Source: CAG-882 sp050874385 (GTDB taxonomy: Bacteria; Bacillota; Clostridia; Lachnospirales; Lachnospiraceae). Taken from it: 64,000 nucleotides of DNA. The first letter of the stretch is position 1; each line of letters starts with the position of its first letter. Shown piece after piece: positions 15,612-24,289 of this stretch. A program made the position numbers and the translations under genes. The stretch is from NCBI GenBank assembly GCA_050874385.1, contig JBNMKO010000002.1, forward strand, positions 1-64,000. Direction: 5' to 3'. The notes below the pieces were generated by a model. It was given only the letters and a program-made list of their open reading frames with translations. It did no database searches and was not told the DNA's origin.

Positions 15612-17967
15612 AACACAGCACCGAGAGTGAGTAAGGCTTGGCAGTGTAGGTATAGCTGTCAGAGGATACCGTGTCAGACGTGCTGAGGGGAACGATTTTC
15701 TCCGGAGCCTCGAAGCTGTTTTCGGCGTCCCTGTCACCGCAAAGTGTGTGAAGCTTCACTTGTGTGTATTTCGGACATGAGGCAAGGTTAATATTGAGCG
15801 TGCAGGGCTGGTCTTTAACATTTATAAGCTTGACAATCAGTCCGTTGCTGCCGGTAACTGCGCTGTAATACACAGGTGCCGGTTCTGACGGCAGCGCAAG
15901 CTCTATGTGGTGATAATTTATACCGTTGATGGAAACGTCAGCGGTATTTTTATTTACCGTGAGAACCACTCTGTAGCTGTTTTTTTCCTTTATCGAAAAT
16001 TCACAGATGCTCAGCCCACAGGTTTCACCGTGGGTAATGCCGTTTAAGGAGCTGAGTCCCTGCCAGCCGTTAAGCCCGCAGTTTAGCAGGTTTTTATTGT
16101 CTTGCCGTGCAAATTCCAGCATGATGTCGGATTTGCCTGCCATATCGGAGGATATGTCGGTGTGAGTTTTCACAATGGTAAATTCGAGTGTGTAGGAGTC
16201 GCTGTCGAGGTTGAACAATTCGACATATTTGCTGTCGGGCGATACGCTGAAATTGTCCTTTGTAAAGCGTTTTCCGTTCAGATTATCGGTGATGCTTATG
16301 TCCGAAATGTCGGCATGCCCCAGTGCGGTTGATATGGCGGTCATTCCGCGAAGAGAAGGCTTAATAATGTCGGCAGGCGGCATATCGTCGACCGCTTTTA
16401 CAACCTTGTCACCGCAATAATTGGCGAACAGCTTCTGCACATAGTAGCTGGTTGTTCCGTATACGCTGTGATTGTCGAACCATATCATATTCGGGCGCCA
16501 GTTTTCGTAATCGCAGTTGCACAGAAGTGGTGCGTAGCTTGCAAATTTTACGCGGGGAGCTTTCTCAAAATCAGTCATAATGACCGCTTCACTCAACGCA
16601 TTGAACAGGCTGTTGCCCCTTGACGAGTACTCACTTATCAGAAGGTCGGAAGGGCGGGTGCTGTTCTCGTATTTGTTGTGGTTTGCGAGCATCCATTCGC
16701 AGCTCTGGTAGAAATGCTCGTCAATCATATCTGTGCCTGTCTCCATTGCGACCTTCTGCGCGTAGTCGTTTAGCGCACCGTCCGAGGAGGGACCGGAGGA
16801 GCCTATAAGCCTGATTTCGGGATATTTTTCCCTGACAGCTTTTGCGATGAGTCTGTATCGCTCAAAAAATCCTTCGCCGACCTCCTCATTTCCTATACAG
16901 AGATATCGCATGTTGAAGGGTTCAGGGTGCCCCATGGCTGCTCTTTTTGAGCCCCATTTGGTGTCGGCTGAGCCGTTTGCAAATTCAATCAGGTCGAGGG
17001 CATCATCAATCCATTCGCCCATCATGTCAAGCGGAGCCGCCAAAAGCGTATGCGGGTCGTAACCGGCAGAGATGACGGGAAGCGGGATTGCGCCTATATC
17101 CTCGCAGAAGCAGAACATCTCATAAAAACCGAAGCCGTTACTCTGACTGTAGTTCCAGCGGCTCTTCCGGGCAGGGCGCTCACTTATATCGCCGATTGTA
17201 TTTTTCCATCGGTACAGACTGTCGTGCCTGTCGCCGTCAAGTGAGCCGCAGTGAACAACACAGCCGCCGGGAAAACGCACAAATGCGGGCTTTATGTCGG
17301 CTATCTTTTGGGCTATATCCTCCCTCAGCCCGTTTTTTCTTTTCTTAAACGTATTTACCGGAAAGAGGGAAAGCATATCAAAATCGATTGTTATGCCGTC
17401 AGTGCAGAACACCGACAGACGCGCGCCGATATAGGTTTCATTGGATTTTAGTGTCAGCTCTGTGGTGTGCCACATATCATCAACAGGCACAAATGAGCCT
17501 GCGGCAAAGACACGGCTGTTATCCTCGGACTCAAGTCTCACATGCAGGGCGGGATAGCTGCCATCGGAAGCTTTGCTGGTGAGCACGGTGTTAAGGCGGT
17601 AACGGCATGTGAAAATGTATTCTTCGTCCTTTTTGATGTAAAGACCGCTGTTGTAGCCCGTGTTCTGAAAGCCGCCGCCGGCTCCGCTCCTGCTGACATT
17701 GAGGGTGAGGTAGTGCGGATTTTTCGTGTTGTAGGGATTGAAGCTGTCGACGTGCAGCCTTGTGAGGCTGTCGCCGCGCTCAATTTTTTCCCAAGCGGTG
17801 AGTGGCGTGAAGGAAGGATTGTCGTCATCACAGTATTCAAAGGAGCGGTTTTGGAGCATTTCGCCGTACAGCCCACCGTCGGAGGCATGGCTGATATCCT
17901 CGTACAGTATTCCAAAGCCACAGTTTTTATCTTTTATAACCTCGTCAGGGTAAATTTTTATCTCCAT
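15604..17967 (-). CDS. GH51 alpha-L-arabinofuranosidase
   Basis: Protein of 787 residues, longer than simple GH51 enzymes (about 500) because of a carbohydrate-binding-like domain near residues 60-205 (beta-rich, around FQNTGYNSGLYIKKDEEYIF). The catalytic barrel starts near 220 with PAFVRFPGGC. The acid/base is a Glu of CIGNEEVGEG (about residue 359) and the nucleophile the Glu of LLISEYSSRG (about 445). A beta-sandwich finishes the protein. It cleaves terminal arabinofuranose from arabinoxylan or arabinan with retention. No signal peptide. It follows the GH43 gene by 23 bases in one operon. Confidence 0.95.
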   Translation of the reverse strand: MEIKIYPDEVIKDKNCGFGILYEDISHASDGGLYGEMLQNRSFEYCDDDNPSFTPLTAWEKIERGDSLTRLHVDSFNPYNTKNPHYLTLNVSRSGAGGGFQNTGYNSGLYIKKDEEYIFTCRYRLNTVLTSKASDGSYPALHVRLESEDNSRVFAAGSFVPVDDMWHTTELTLKSNETYIGARLSVFCTDGITIDFDMLSLFPVNTFKKRKNGLREDIAQKIADIKPAFVRFPGGCVVHCGSLDGDRHDSLYRWKNTIGDISERPARKSRWNYSQSNGFGFYEMFCFCEDIGAIPLPVISAGYDPHTLLAAPLDMMGEWIDDALDLIEFANGSADTKWGSKRAAMGHPEPFNMRYLCIGNEEVGEGFFERYRLIAKAVREKYPEIRLIGSSGPSSDGALNDYAQKVAMETGTDMIDEHFYQSCEWMLANHNKYENSTRPSDLLISEYSSRGNSLFNALSEAVIMTDFEKAPRVKFASYAPLLCNCDYENWRPNMIWFDNHSVYGTTSYYVQKLFANYCGDKVVKAVDDMPPADIIKPSLRGMTAISTALGHADISDISITDNLNGKRFTKDNFSVSPDSKYVELFNLDSDSYTLEFTIVKTHTDISSDMAGKSDIMLEFARQDNKNLLNCGLNGWQGLSSLNGITHGETCGLSICEFSIKEKNSYRVVLTVNKNTADVSINGINYHHIELALPSEPAPVYYSAVTGSNGLIVKLINVKDQPCTLNINLASCPKYTQVKLHTLCGDRDAENSFEAPEKIVPLSTSDTVSSDSYTYTAKPYSLSVLCFS

Positions 17968-17990
17968 GAAATTAACCTCCTGTCAGTGAA

Positions 17991-19436
17991 TTATTTCAGG
18001 CTGAAACTATGAAAGACTGCTGTTGTGCTGCCGATAGCGTATAAGCCTATGAGCGTTCCTGTAAAACATCTCTCGGGAATTTCCACGCACAGAAAATGTG
18101 TGGACGCCCGGCACAGCTCACGCAGCGGTTCGCCTTCAGGTGCAAAATAAAAATAGTAGAAGTCCTTATCGGCATTTACGGCGGCGTGCAGCTTTCCATC
18201 ACCCAGCTTTTCCTCGTACACGGTCTGGAAAAAATCTTCGGCGTATTTTTGCACGGCTATATAATTGCCGTCAGCCTTTTTGATTTTGCAGAGACGGTAA
18301 TTGAAATCCGACTGGAGATATACGATAAGTCCAGCCTCGTCACCGACATATTCGGGCTCGAAATCGAACACGGTATCTGCGGTACACTCAAAATCAGGCT
18401 GCCTTACGGCGGCAAGAGTCATGGCGGCATCATGTGGGTTCAGCAAAAGACAATTTTTTCTTGAAGCACCCGGATAATTGAGGAACAGCCATTCCTTCTC
18501 AAAGGCGTCACCTTCAAAACCGGTGGCAAATTCCCTGCGGTCTGCCTGTTCACCGCAGGTGGTTATCTCGTTATCTAGTACGGCTTTTCTGCCTGTAACA
18601 TGAAACCAGCCGTCTTTATAGTGTATCGGAGTTAAAAATGTCTCGCGTCCGAGGTTACTCCTCCTGTTGCTGCATGGGCGCGTTCCAAGATGGACGATGT
18701 AGAGATTTCCGCAGATGTCGTCAATCAGGTCGGCGTGTCCGGTGCACAGCACAGCCTTTGAGGTGTCAGCTTTGTTGGTCAATATTGGGTTAAACGGGCA
18801 GGACACATAGTCGCCGAACAGGGAACGGCTGCGCCCGACGGTGAGCTCGTGATTGTAGGAGGTTCCGCCCTCCGCGGTAAAAATATAGTACCAGCCGTCC
18901 TTTTTGTATATGTGCGGAGCCTCAAGCCAGCCGTCGCCAATGCCATGCCATATTTCCTTTTTATGTCCGATGAGTTCTCCCGTGTCCGGGTTGATTTCGC
19001 ATAGTGTCACAGCCTCACCGCTGCCTGAATTTTCATTCGTGCAGTAGTAGGCGTGCCCGTTCTCAAAATATAATGACGGGTCTATTCCGCCCATTGCCAC
19101 GGTGACGGGCTTCGACCATGCGCCGCCTATGTCGTCAGTATTGGTTATCACGTTGCCGAGTCCGTTAATCGTCGCGGTCACATAAAATCTGCCGTTGTAA
19201 AAGCGGATTGTAGGAGCCCACAAGCCGCCGGAATTGCCGAATTTGCGGAAGTCCGGCTCGTCATAATTGTTGATGCAGTGGTTGATAAGCTTCCAGTTGA
19301 CCAAATCATTGCTGTGATAGATGGCAATTCCCGGATAATACTCAAAAGTGCTGACTGCAAGATAGTAGTCGCTTCCGACGCGGCATATTGAAGGGTCGGG
19401 GTTGAAGCCCTTTATTATCGGATTGGTGTATTTCAT
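17991..19436 (-). CDS. GH43 beta-xylosidase / alpha-L-arabinofuranosidase
   Basis: Protein of 481 residues. The start MKYTNPIIKGFNPDPSICRV holds the catalytic base (Asp of NPDPS). The pKa-tuning Asp is in GGIDPSLYF (about residue 119) and the general acid Glu in WLEAPHIYK (about 169). A C-terminal beta-sandwich follows the five-bladed propeller, as in xylosidase/arabinofuranosidase subfamilies of GH43. It is an inverting enzyme and, lacking a signal peptide, acts on imported arabino- or xylo-oligosaccharides. First gene of the GH43-GH51 operon, divergent from the AraC regulator. Confidence 0.93.
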   Translation of the reverse strand: MKYTNPIIKGFNPDPSICRVGSDYYLAVSTFEYYPGIAIYHSNDLVNWKLINHCINNYDEPDFRKFGNSGGLWAPTIRFYNGRFYVTATINGLGNVITNTDDIGGAWSKPVTVAMGGIDPSLYFENGHAYYCTNENSGSGEAVTLCEINPDTGELIGHKKEIWHGIGDGWLEAPHIYKKDGWYYIFTAEGGTSYNHELTVGRSRSLFGDYVSCPFNPILTNKADTSKAVLCTGHADLIDDICGNLYIVHLGTRPCSNRRSNLGRETFLTPIHYKDGWFHVTGRKAVLDNEITTCGEQADRREFATGFEGDAFEKEWLFLNYPGASRKNCLLLNPHDAAMTLAAVRQPDFECTADTVFDFEPEYVGDEAGLIVYLQSDFNYRLCKIKKADGNYIAVQKYAEDFFQTVYEEKLGDGKLHAAVNADKDFYYFYFAPEGEPLRELCRASTHFLCVEIPERCFTGTLIGLYAIGSTTAVFHSFSLK

Positions 19437-19463
19437 CGTTCTCCTCCTTTTTTGTATCGGAAA

Positions 19464-19489
19464 TTTAATGTTCAGGTACCTTAAATGTT
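19464..19489 (-). promoter_or_regulatory. Candidate AraC-type direct repeats upstream of the GH43-GH51 operon
   Basis: TTTAATGTT at 19464-19472 and TTAAATGTT at 19481-19489 are near-copies with start points 17 bases apart, in the 208-bp space between the operon and the divergent AraC gene. Their position just upstream of the GH43 gene fits activator half-sites, but no experiment supports this. Confidence 0.3.
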
Positions 19490-19650
19490 AAGCTGATTGT
19501 AGCAGAACAGGCAGGAGCAGACCATAATTTAATTGACGTATTCGGGCGCAAAAGCCGCAAAAATTCTTATCATTATATTGCGAAAATTTATATAAATGAT
19601 AAACTAAAAGTGGAACAGGCATACAAAAATATGTCAAAGGAAGCATGTCG

Positions 19651-20499
19651 ATGAAAAAGCCGGTTTTTGAACTGATAAGAAAATTTTCATGTAATTACTT
19701 TGAAGGCGATGGAAGTGAGGGAATGAGCCGCCCGCATTATCACGATGCGTATGAGCTTATTTTTCTCGCGGAGGGAAAGCGCTATATAAACTTCAACGGA
19801 ATGAGGCTTCCGATGGAGGCGGGAGATATCTTCTTCGCGCCTCCGTTTGTGCAGCATATGACGCAGGGCAGTTATTTGGAGTGCTGCAGAAGGTACGTCG
19901 TGAATTTTTCTATGGAAGATTTTCTGCCGTTTTTTGATGAAAAAGAATTTACGGGGGTAATAAAAAATCTTTCGGTGGGAATAATCCACCTCGATGAAAA
20001 ACAGAGCAGAACCTTGGCGGGGCTTTTTGAGATGCTTCGATATTATGATGGAAGCTACGGTGAGCTTGAGATGAAGCTTGAACTTTCACAGTTTTTTATA
20101 ATACTTAATTTTGTGAGCGGCGTGGCAGCAGGGCAGCAGCCGGCGGGAAACAGTGCAGGTGGGGAAAGAGCTGATAACAGGGCTGTTTCCGAGGCGGTTG
20201 AGTATGTAAAGCGCAATTACATGGAGGATATAACCCTTGACATGGCTGCGGAATATGTCCATCTGAGCAAATCACAGTTTTGCCGTGTGTTCAAGCTGTG
20301 TACGGGAACCACCTTCAACAGGTATCTTAACTGCTACCGAAACACAAAGGCGCATATTCTGATATCGGGCACCAATATGCCACTGCATGAGATTGCCGCG
20401 CGGACGGGATTCTCGTCCACGGAACACATGACGCGGACGTTTGAGAGCCTGTTTGATATGTCGCCGTCGGATTGGCGGAGGAAGTATGGGAAGAACTAG
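19651..20499 (+). CDS. AraC-family transcriptional regulator with cupin sensor
   Basis: About 282 residues. ATG 19651 lies nine bases after AGGA and is preferred to ATG 19645. The N-terminal cupin is seen in SRPHYHDAYELIFLAEGKRYINFNG and PMEAGDIFFAPPFVQH. The C-terminal pair of helix-turn-helix motifs occupies about the last 100 residues (ITLDMAAEYVHLSKSQFCRVFK and MPLHEIAARTGFSSTEHMTRTFE). It most likely senses a sugar from arabinan or xylan and activates the divergent GH43-GH51 operon, and perhaps the GH27 gene. Target assignment is inferred from position. Confidence 0.92.
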   Translation: MKKPVFELIRKFSCNYFEGDGSEGMSRPHYHDAYELIFLAEGKRYINFNGMRLPMEAGDIFFAPPFVQHMTQGSYLECCRRYVVNFSMEDFLPFFDEKEFTGVIKNLSVGIIHLDEKQSRTLAGLFEMLRYYDGSYGELEMKLELSQFFIILNFVSGVAAGQQPAGNSAGGERADNRAVSEAVEYVKRNYMEDITLDMAAEYVHLSKSQFCRVFKLCTGTTFNRYLNCYRNTKAHILISGTNMPLHEIAARTGFSSTEHMTRTFESLFDMSPSDWRRKYGKN

Positions 20500-20502
20500 A
20501 AT

Positions 20503-20546
20503 AAAAAAGTCAAGTATGATTTGGTAAATCGTACTTGACTTTTTTG
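20503..20546 (+). terminator. Bidirectional rho-independent terminator after the AraC gene
   Basis: AAAAAAGTCAAGTA near 20503-20516 pairs with TACTTGACTTTTTT ending near 20546, with a short loop. A-run and T-run flank the stem on both sides, so it can work in either direction. Confidence 0.85.
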
Positions 20547-20754
20547 AGTGATGATATGCAGTATTTGAGGAAATGTGCAAGCGAAAGGGGGGACTGTTAT
20601 TCTTGTGGACTTTAAAACCATTATGAAAGATATGTGTTCATAAGAAAATTAATTTTTCAGAAAATAAACTTTCAGAAAATTACATTTTAGGAAAATTTAA
20701 ATTTTACATTAAAAAGGTTGACGCACCCACATACAAGGAATTACAATACCAAGT

Positions 20755-20835
20755 GGAACTTAACTTGGAAGAGAAGTTCCATATGAAACTATGCTTCACA
20801 TATGGAGCGAAGCCTCACATATGAAACTTCGTTTC
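20755..20835. repeat. Chain of four small palindromes
   Basis: Successive dyads: GGAACTT 20755-20761 with AAGTTCC 20774-20780; TCCATATG 20778-20785 with CATATGGA 20799-20806; two CATATG copies flanking the GGAGCGAAGCCTC segment; and GAAAC/GTTTC around TTC at 20823-20835. A similar chain with a related GGAA-ACTTCG-TTCC hairpin occurs at 54148-54268. It lies in a 690-bp gap between AraC and mgtE and could be a palindromic repeat family or a folded RNA. Confidence 0.55.
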
Positions 20836-20864
20836 AATTAGAAATTTTTCAGGAGGTGAATTGC

Positions 20865-21017
20865 ATGGACAGTTGCGACAGTACGGGTCGAAGTATTATC
20901 TGCGGTGGCAGAGGTATGGATAATATATGTAAGCGAGTTATACGCATACATATATGTGTACATGTATATGAATATCATGGCGCAGCTTGTCATGTGTGTG
21001 GTCAGAGTGGATTGTAA
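20865..21017 (+). CDS. Possible 50-residue cysteine-rich peptide
   Basis: An ATG at 20865 follows a very strong AGGAGGTGA site by five bases and opens a 50-codon frame with six cysteines (residues 4, 13, 22, 31, 42, 45), two of them in a C-x2-C pair. No signal peptide or membrane segment is apparent. Other frames over the same DNA are also open, and the segment contains alternating ATATGT stretches, so codon evidence is weak. Alternatives are a leader peptide for mgtE or a non-coding RNA whose end is the stem-loop at 21069-21096. Confidence 0.3.
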   Translation: MDSCDSTGRSIICGGRGMDNICKRVIRIHICVHVYEYHGAACHVCGQSGL

Positions 21018-21068
21018 TAGTTGGGTACTCTTTTCACCAATCTGCGTCTTATTCATATTGCCTTTTTG

Positions 21069-21096
21069 CCGCCGCAGTGATGTGGCGGTTTTTGTA
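21069..21096 (+). terminator. Terminator-like stem-loop upstream of mgtE
   Basis: CCGCC and GGCGG around a GCAGTGATGT loop, followed by TTTTTG. It separates the preceding hairpin-rich region from mgtE, which begins 140 bases later. It could end a short transcript or act as an attenuator for mgtE; no M-box magnesium-riboswitch core was seen. Confidence 0.5.
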
Positions 21097-21236
21097 TTTG
21101 CGTAAAAATTGCGTAAATTAAAAACATTGTAGGATATGCTTTTGCAAATTTATTATACTGCTTTAGTGAGAAAAAAGTGATGTTATAGCTTTGCAGAAGA
21201 ACTCTTTGATTATTATATTAGAAGGAGGGCAATGTG

Positions 21237-22631
21237 ATGAATAAGAAGAATTTGACGGAACATAACTTTGTCGATGAGATTTTAAAGCTTTTCCGCACTC
21301 CGATGAACCGGGCGGAATTGCTTGACAAATTGTCGGATTACCATGAGAACGATATCGCGGAGGCGTTTGAGGAGCTGACAAAAGAGGAGAGAAAAAAGCT
21401 GTACCCAATTCTCGGCGCGGAGCGTGTGGCTGAGATTATAAGCTACATTGAAGACCCGGATGAGTATCTTAGTGAGATTGGAATGGACAGGGCGGCGAAG
21501 GTCATCTCCTACATGGACTCCGATGACGCGGTTGACGTGCTCGACGAGTTTGACGACTCGACGCAGGAGAAGCTTGTAAAACTTCTCGATGAGGACTCAA
21601 GCCATGATATCAAGATGATTTTGTCGTATGAGGACGACGAGGCGGGAAGCAGAATGACGACGAACTACATCGTCATTCACAATAACCTTACGGTTCGTCA
21701 GGCGATGCGAGAGCTCGTTAAGCAGGCGGGCGAGAATGACAATATTTCTACAGTGTATGTGCTCGATGATAAGGACAAGTTCTGCGGAGCGATAGATTTG
21801 AAAGATTTGATAATAGCGAGGGAGAACACGCCTCTTGAGGACATCATAAGTGTTTCATATCCTTATGTAACTGACCATGAGAAGGTCAGCGACTGTATTG
21901 AGCGTTTGAAGGACTACGCTGAGGACTCAATCCCTGTTTTGACAAATGATGGTGAGCTAATCGGTGTAATCACGGCTCAGGACGTAGTTGAGGCTGTGGA
22001 TGACGAGATGGGCGAGGACTACGCAAAGCTCGGTGGTCTCACAGAACAGGAGGATTTGGAGGAGTCGACATTTACCAGTGTGAAAAAGAGACTTCCGTGG
22101 CTTATAATACTGTTGTTCCTCGGAATAGGTGTCTCTTCCGTGGTTGGAATTTTTGAGTCGGTTGTTGCGGTACTTCCGATAGTGATATGTTTCCAGTCGT
22201 TGATACTTGACATGGCAGGAAATGTCGGAACACAGTCACTTGCAGTAACAATCCGTGTTCTCATGGACGAGAACCTATCCACAGGCGAGAAGTTTAAGCT
22301 TGTGGGAAAAGAGGCGCGTGTAGGTTTTTCAAACGGAATGATTTTGGGAGTGCTTTCGTTTTTGTTCATAGGTGTGTATGTATGGCTATTTAAACACAAT
22401 CCGGTTGGCTACTCATTTATGATATCTGGCTGTGTAGGTATATCGCTCATGGCTGCGATGGTTATCTCGAGCCTTGTCGGTACGCTTGTGCCGATGTTAT
22501 TTCACAAGATTAAGATTGACCCGGCGGTTGCATCCGGGCCGCTCATCACGACAGTCAACGACCTTGTTGCGGTCATCGCATACTATGGACTTGTGTGGGT
22601 GCTTCTTATAGACGTGCTGCATCTTGGATGA
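21237..22631 (+). CDS. mgtE: MgtE-family magnesium transporter
   Basis: 464 residues from ATG 21237, seven bases after GGAGGG. Order of domains: MgtE N-terminal superhelix (about 1-125, with acidic YEDDEAGSRMTTNYI joining to the next part), two CBS domains (about 130-255), a plug helix, and five membrane segments from about 280 to the end. Conserved transporter motifs are SLILDMAGNVGTQSLAV and DPAVASGPLITTVNDLVAV. The family forms homodimeric Mg2+ channels gated by cytosolic magnesium binding to the N and CBS domains. A two-component pair follows 24 bases downstream on the same strand. Confidence 0.96.
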   Translation: MNKKNLTEHNFVDEILKLFRTPMNRAELLDKLSDYHENDIAEAFEELTKEERKKLYPILGAERVAEIISYIEDPDEYLSEIGMDRAAKVISYMDSDDAVDVLDEFDDSTQEKLVKLLDEDSSHDIKMILSYEDDEAGSRMTTNYIVIHNNLTVRQAMRELVKQAGENDNISTVYVLDDKDKFCGAIDLKDLIIARENTPLEDIISVSYPYVTDHEKVSDCIERLKDYAEDSIPVLTNDGELIGVITAQDVVEAVDDEMGEDYAKLGGLTEQEDLEESTFTSVKKRLPWLIILLFLGIGVSSVVGIFESVVAVLPIVICFQSLILDMAGNVGTQSLAVTIRVLMDENLSTGEKFKLVGKEARVGFSNGMILGVLSFLFIGVYVWLFKHNPVGYSFMISGCVGISLMAAMVISSLVGTLVPMLFHKIKIDPAVASGPLITTVNDLVAVIAYYGLVWVLLIDVLHLG

Positions 22632-22655
22632 GTAAGCTAAAAAGGCGGTACAAAA

Positions 22656-23327
22656 TTGAAAAATATATTACTGATAGAAGATGACACCGCGTTGTCAAAT
22701 GGTGTCAAATTGGCTTTGCAGACCACAGAAAATCAGGTTATACAGGCGTTTAGCATCGGTGAAGCGAGGCGGATAGATATTTCCGATATTTCACTTATCA
22801 TTTTAGATATTAATCTGCCGGACGGAAATGGGCTTGACTATTTACAGGAAATCAGAAAGACGAGCAATACACCGATTATAATGCTGACTGCCAACGATTT
22901 GGAGACGGATATAGTCACGGGTCTGGAGCTTGGCGCGGATGATTATATCACAAAGCCGTTCAGTCTCGCGGTACTGCGGGCGAGGGTGAACGCGAGAATA
23001 AGAAGCGCTTGGAATAAGGATTTTGCGGCATACAGGTCGGAGCGTTTTCTTTTCAATTTTCAGGAGATGACATATTTTGTTTTGGGTAAGCAGATTGAAC
23101 TTAGCAAAACCGAGCAGAAGCTATTGAGGCTGTTGGTTGAAAATAGGGGCATGGTTTTACAAAGAGGCGTGCTTATTGACAGAATATGGACGGATGGGGC
23201 TGAATATGTGGACGAGAACGCGCTGTCGGTTGTGATAAAACGTCTGAGGGATAAGTTGGAGGAAGTGCCGACAAAGCCACAATATATAAAAACGGTGTAT
23301 GGCATCGGCTATAAATGGGAGGCGTAA
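22656..23327 (+). CDS. OmpR-type response regulator of a BceRS-like system
   Basis: 223 residues from TTG 22656 after an AAAAGGCGG site. Receiver with E-D-D near residue 7-9, phosphorylated Asp in SLIILDINLPDGNG, and DYITKPFS; winged helix ending in YIKTVYGIGYKWEA. Three bases separate it from the kinase gene. The pair precedes an ABC transporter with a large FtsX-type permease, the arrangement of bacitracin/peptide-sensing Bce modules, where regulator and transporter work in one circuit. Confidence 0.93.
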   Translation: MKNILLIEDDTALSNGVKLALQTTENQVIQAFSIGEARRIDISDISLIILDINLPDGNGLDYLQEIRKTSNTPIIMLTANDLETDIVTGLELGADDYITKPFSLAVLRARVNARIRSAWNKDFAAYRSERFLFNFQEMTYFVLGKQIELSKTEQKLLRLLVENRGMVLQRGVLIDRIWTDGAEYVDENALSVVIKRLRDKLEEVPTKPQYIKTVYGIGYKWEA

Positions 23328-23330
23328 GCT

Positions 23331-24176
23331 ATGAATTTATGGAGCGCAGACCGCGTTATGGACAGGCTGAATTTGATGCTTGACCATGCCATCGCCGGGG
23401 AACCGATAGAAACCTCTTTTGATGAGACGAAGATGTCCGCTTTGGAGACGAAGCTTTCCCAGTATTTGAAGATAAACCAGTTGGGGAAAAAGCAGTTGCA
23501 TGATGAAAAGGAGAGGATTGATGAACTGATATCCGATATCTCCCATCAGACGAAAACACCCATAGCAAATATGCTGTTGTATTCGGAATTGCTTGAGGAG
23601 GAGATAGATGACGAAAAGTGCAGGGAGATGCTAAATGCAATCCATGCACAGGCAGAAAAACTATCCTTTTTGACACAATCGCTTGTCAAGGTGTCAAGAC
23701 TTGAAAGCGGGGTTATCCAGACTGTTTCGGAGAAAAATTCCGTAGCAGAGCTGATAAAAAAGGCTGTCATGCAGGTGGAGAAGAAAGCGCTTTTAAAAGA
23801 TATCAAAATAGATGTGCCGTCGATAGACAGCGAGGCGCTTTTTGACATGAAATGGACTGGCGAGGCGGTTGGCAATATTTTGGATAATGCCGTTAAGTAC
23901 ACGAATGAGGGCGGCAAAATAGGGATAGCGGTCAGTGAATATTCACTGTTCACAAGAATTGACATAAAAGATAATGGCATCGGTATCGCGGAGAGCGATT
24001 TGCCAAAGATTTTTGGAAGGTTTTATAAATGTTCAACGACCAGACAGGAGGAGGGAGTCGGGCTTGGCTTATATCTTGCAAGAGAGATAATATCGGGACA
24101 GGGCGGTTATATCAAGGTAAAGTCCCATGTCGGCAAAGGAACGGTCTTTTCGGTATTTTTGAGGAGCATAAGTTAA
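23331..24176 (+). CDS. Cytosolic sensor histidine kinase without membrane segments
   Basis: 281 residues. The phosphoacceptor box is D-I-S-H-Q-T-K-T-P near residue 70, the N-box GEAVGNILDNAVKYT, then DNGIGI and a G-box with GVGLGLYLAREI. The first 65 residues are soluble and charged (DRVMDRLNLMLDHAIAGEP...), so the two N-terminal membrane helices common to BceS-type kinases are absent. H-Q-T-K-T-P, rather than H-E-L-K-T-P, is shared with BceS-like kinases. Since such kinases get their signal from the transporter, a soluble form could still work if it contacts the permease; that is inference. Confidence 0.9.
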   Translation: MNLWSADRVMDRLNLMLDHAIAGEPIETSFDETKMSALETKLSQYLKINQLGKKQLHDEKERIDELISDISHQTKTPIANMLLYSELLEEEIDDEKCREMLNAIHAQAEKLSFLTQSLVKVSRLESGVIQTVSEKNSVAELIKKAVMQVEKKALLKDIKIDVPSIDSEALFDMKWTGEAVGNILDNAVKYTNEGGKIGIAVSEYSLFTRIDIKDNGIGIAESDLPKIFGRFYKCSTTRQEEGVGLGLYLAREIISGQGGYIKVKSHVGKGTVFSVFLRSIS

Positions 24177-24238
24177 ATCTTTCAAAACTGTAAGAATAAA
24201 TTCAAATTTGGAAAGAATTGAGAAAGAAAGTTGTTTTA

Positions 24239-24275
24239 TAGTCTGTATTGTAGAAATATGATACAGACTATTTTT
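24239..24275 (+). promoter_or_regulatory. Perfect 10-bp dyad upstream of the ABC genes
   Basis: TAGTCTGTAT at 24239-24248 and its complement ATACAGACTA at 24261-24270 flank 12 bases and are followed by TTTTTG. It may be an attenuator ending transcription from the two-component genes, or an operator; the ABC start codon is 20 bases further on, after GTGGAGG. The sequence alone does not decide. Confidence 0.5.
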
Positions 24276-24289
24276 GTGGAGGAAAAAGA

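Noticed and set aside
17542..18012. 156-codon + strand frame opposite the GH51 gene
   Set aside because: It is antisense to clear GH51 coding sequence and is a by-product of its codon use; the same holds for several long frames opposite GH51 and GH43.
20838..21056. 72-codon minus-strand frame opposite the cysteine-rich candidate
   Set aside because: Starts plausibly (MNKTQIGEKSTQ) but is dominated by ATATGT-derived residues and has only a weak ribosome site; the + strand candidate has a far stronger one.
20865..21096. M-box magnesium riboswitch upstream of mgtE
   Set aside because: I looked for the conserved M-box core and did not find it; only a simple terminator-like hairpin is present.
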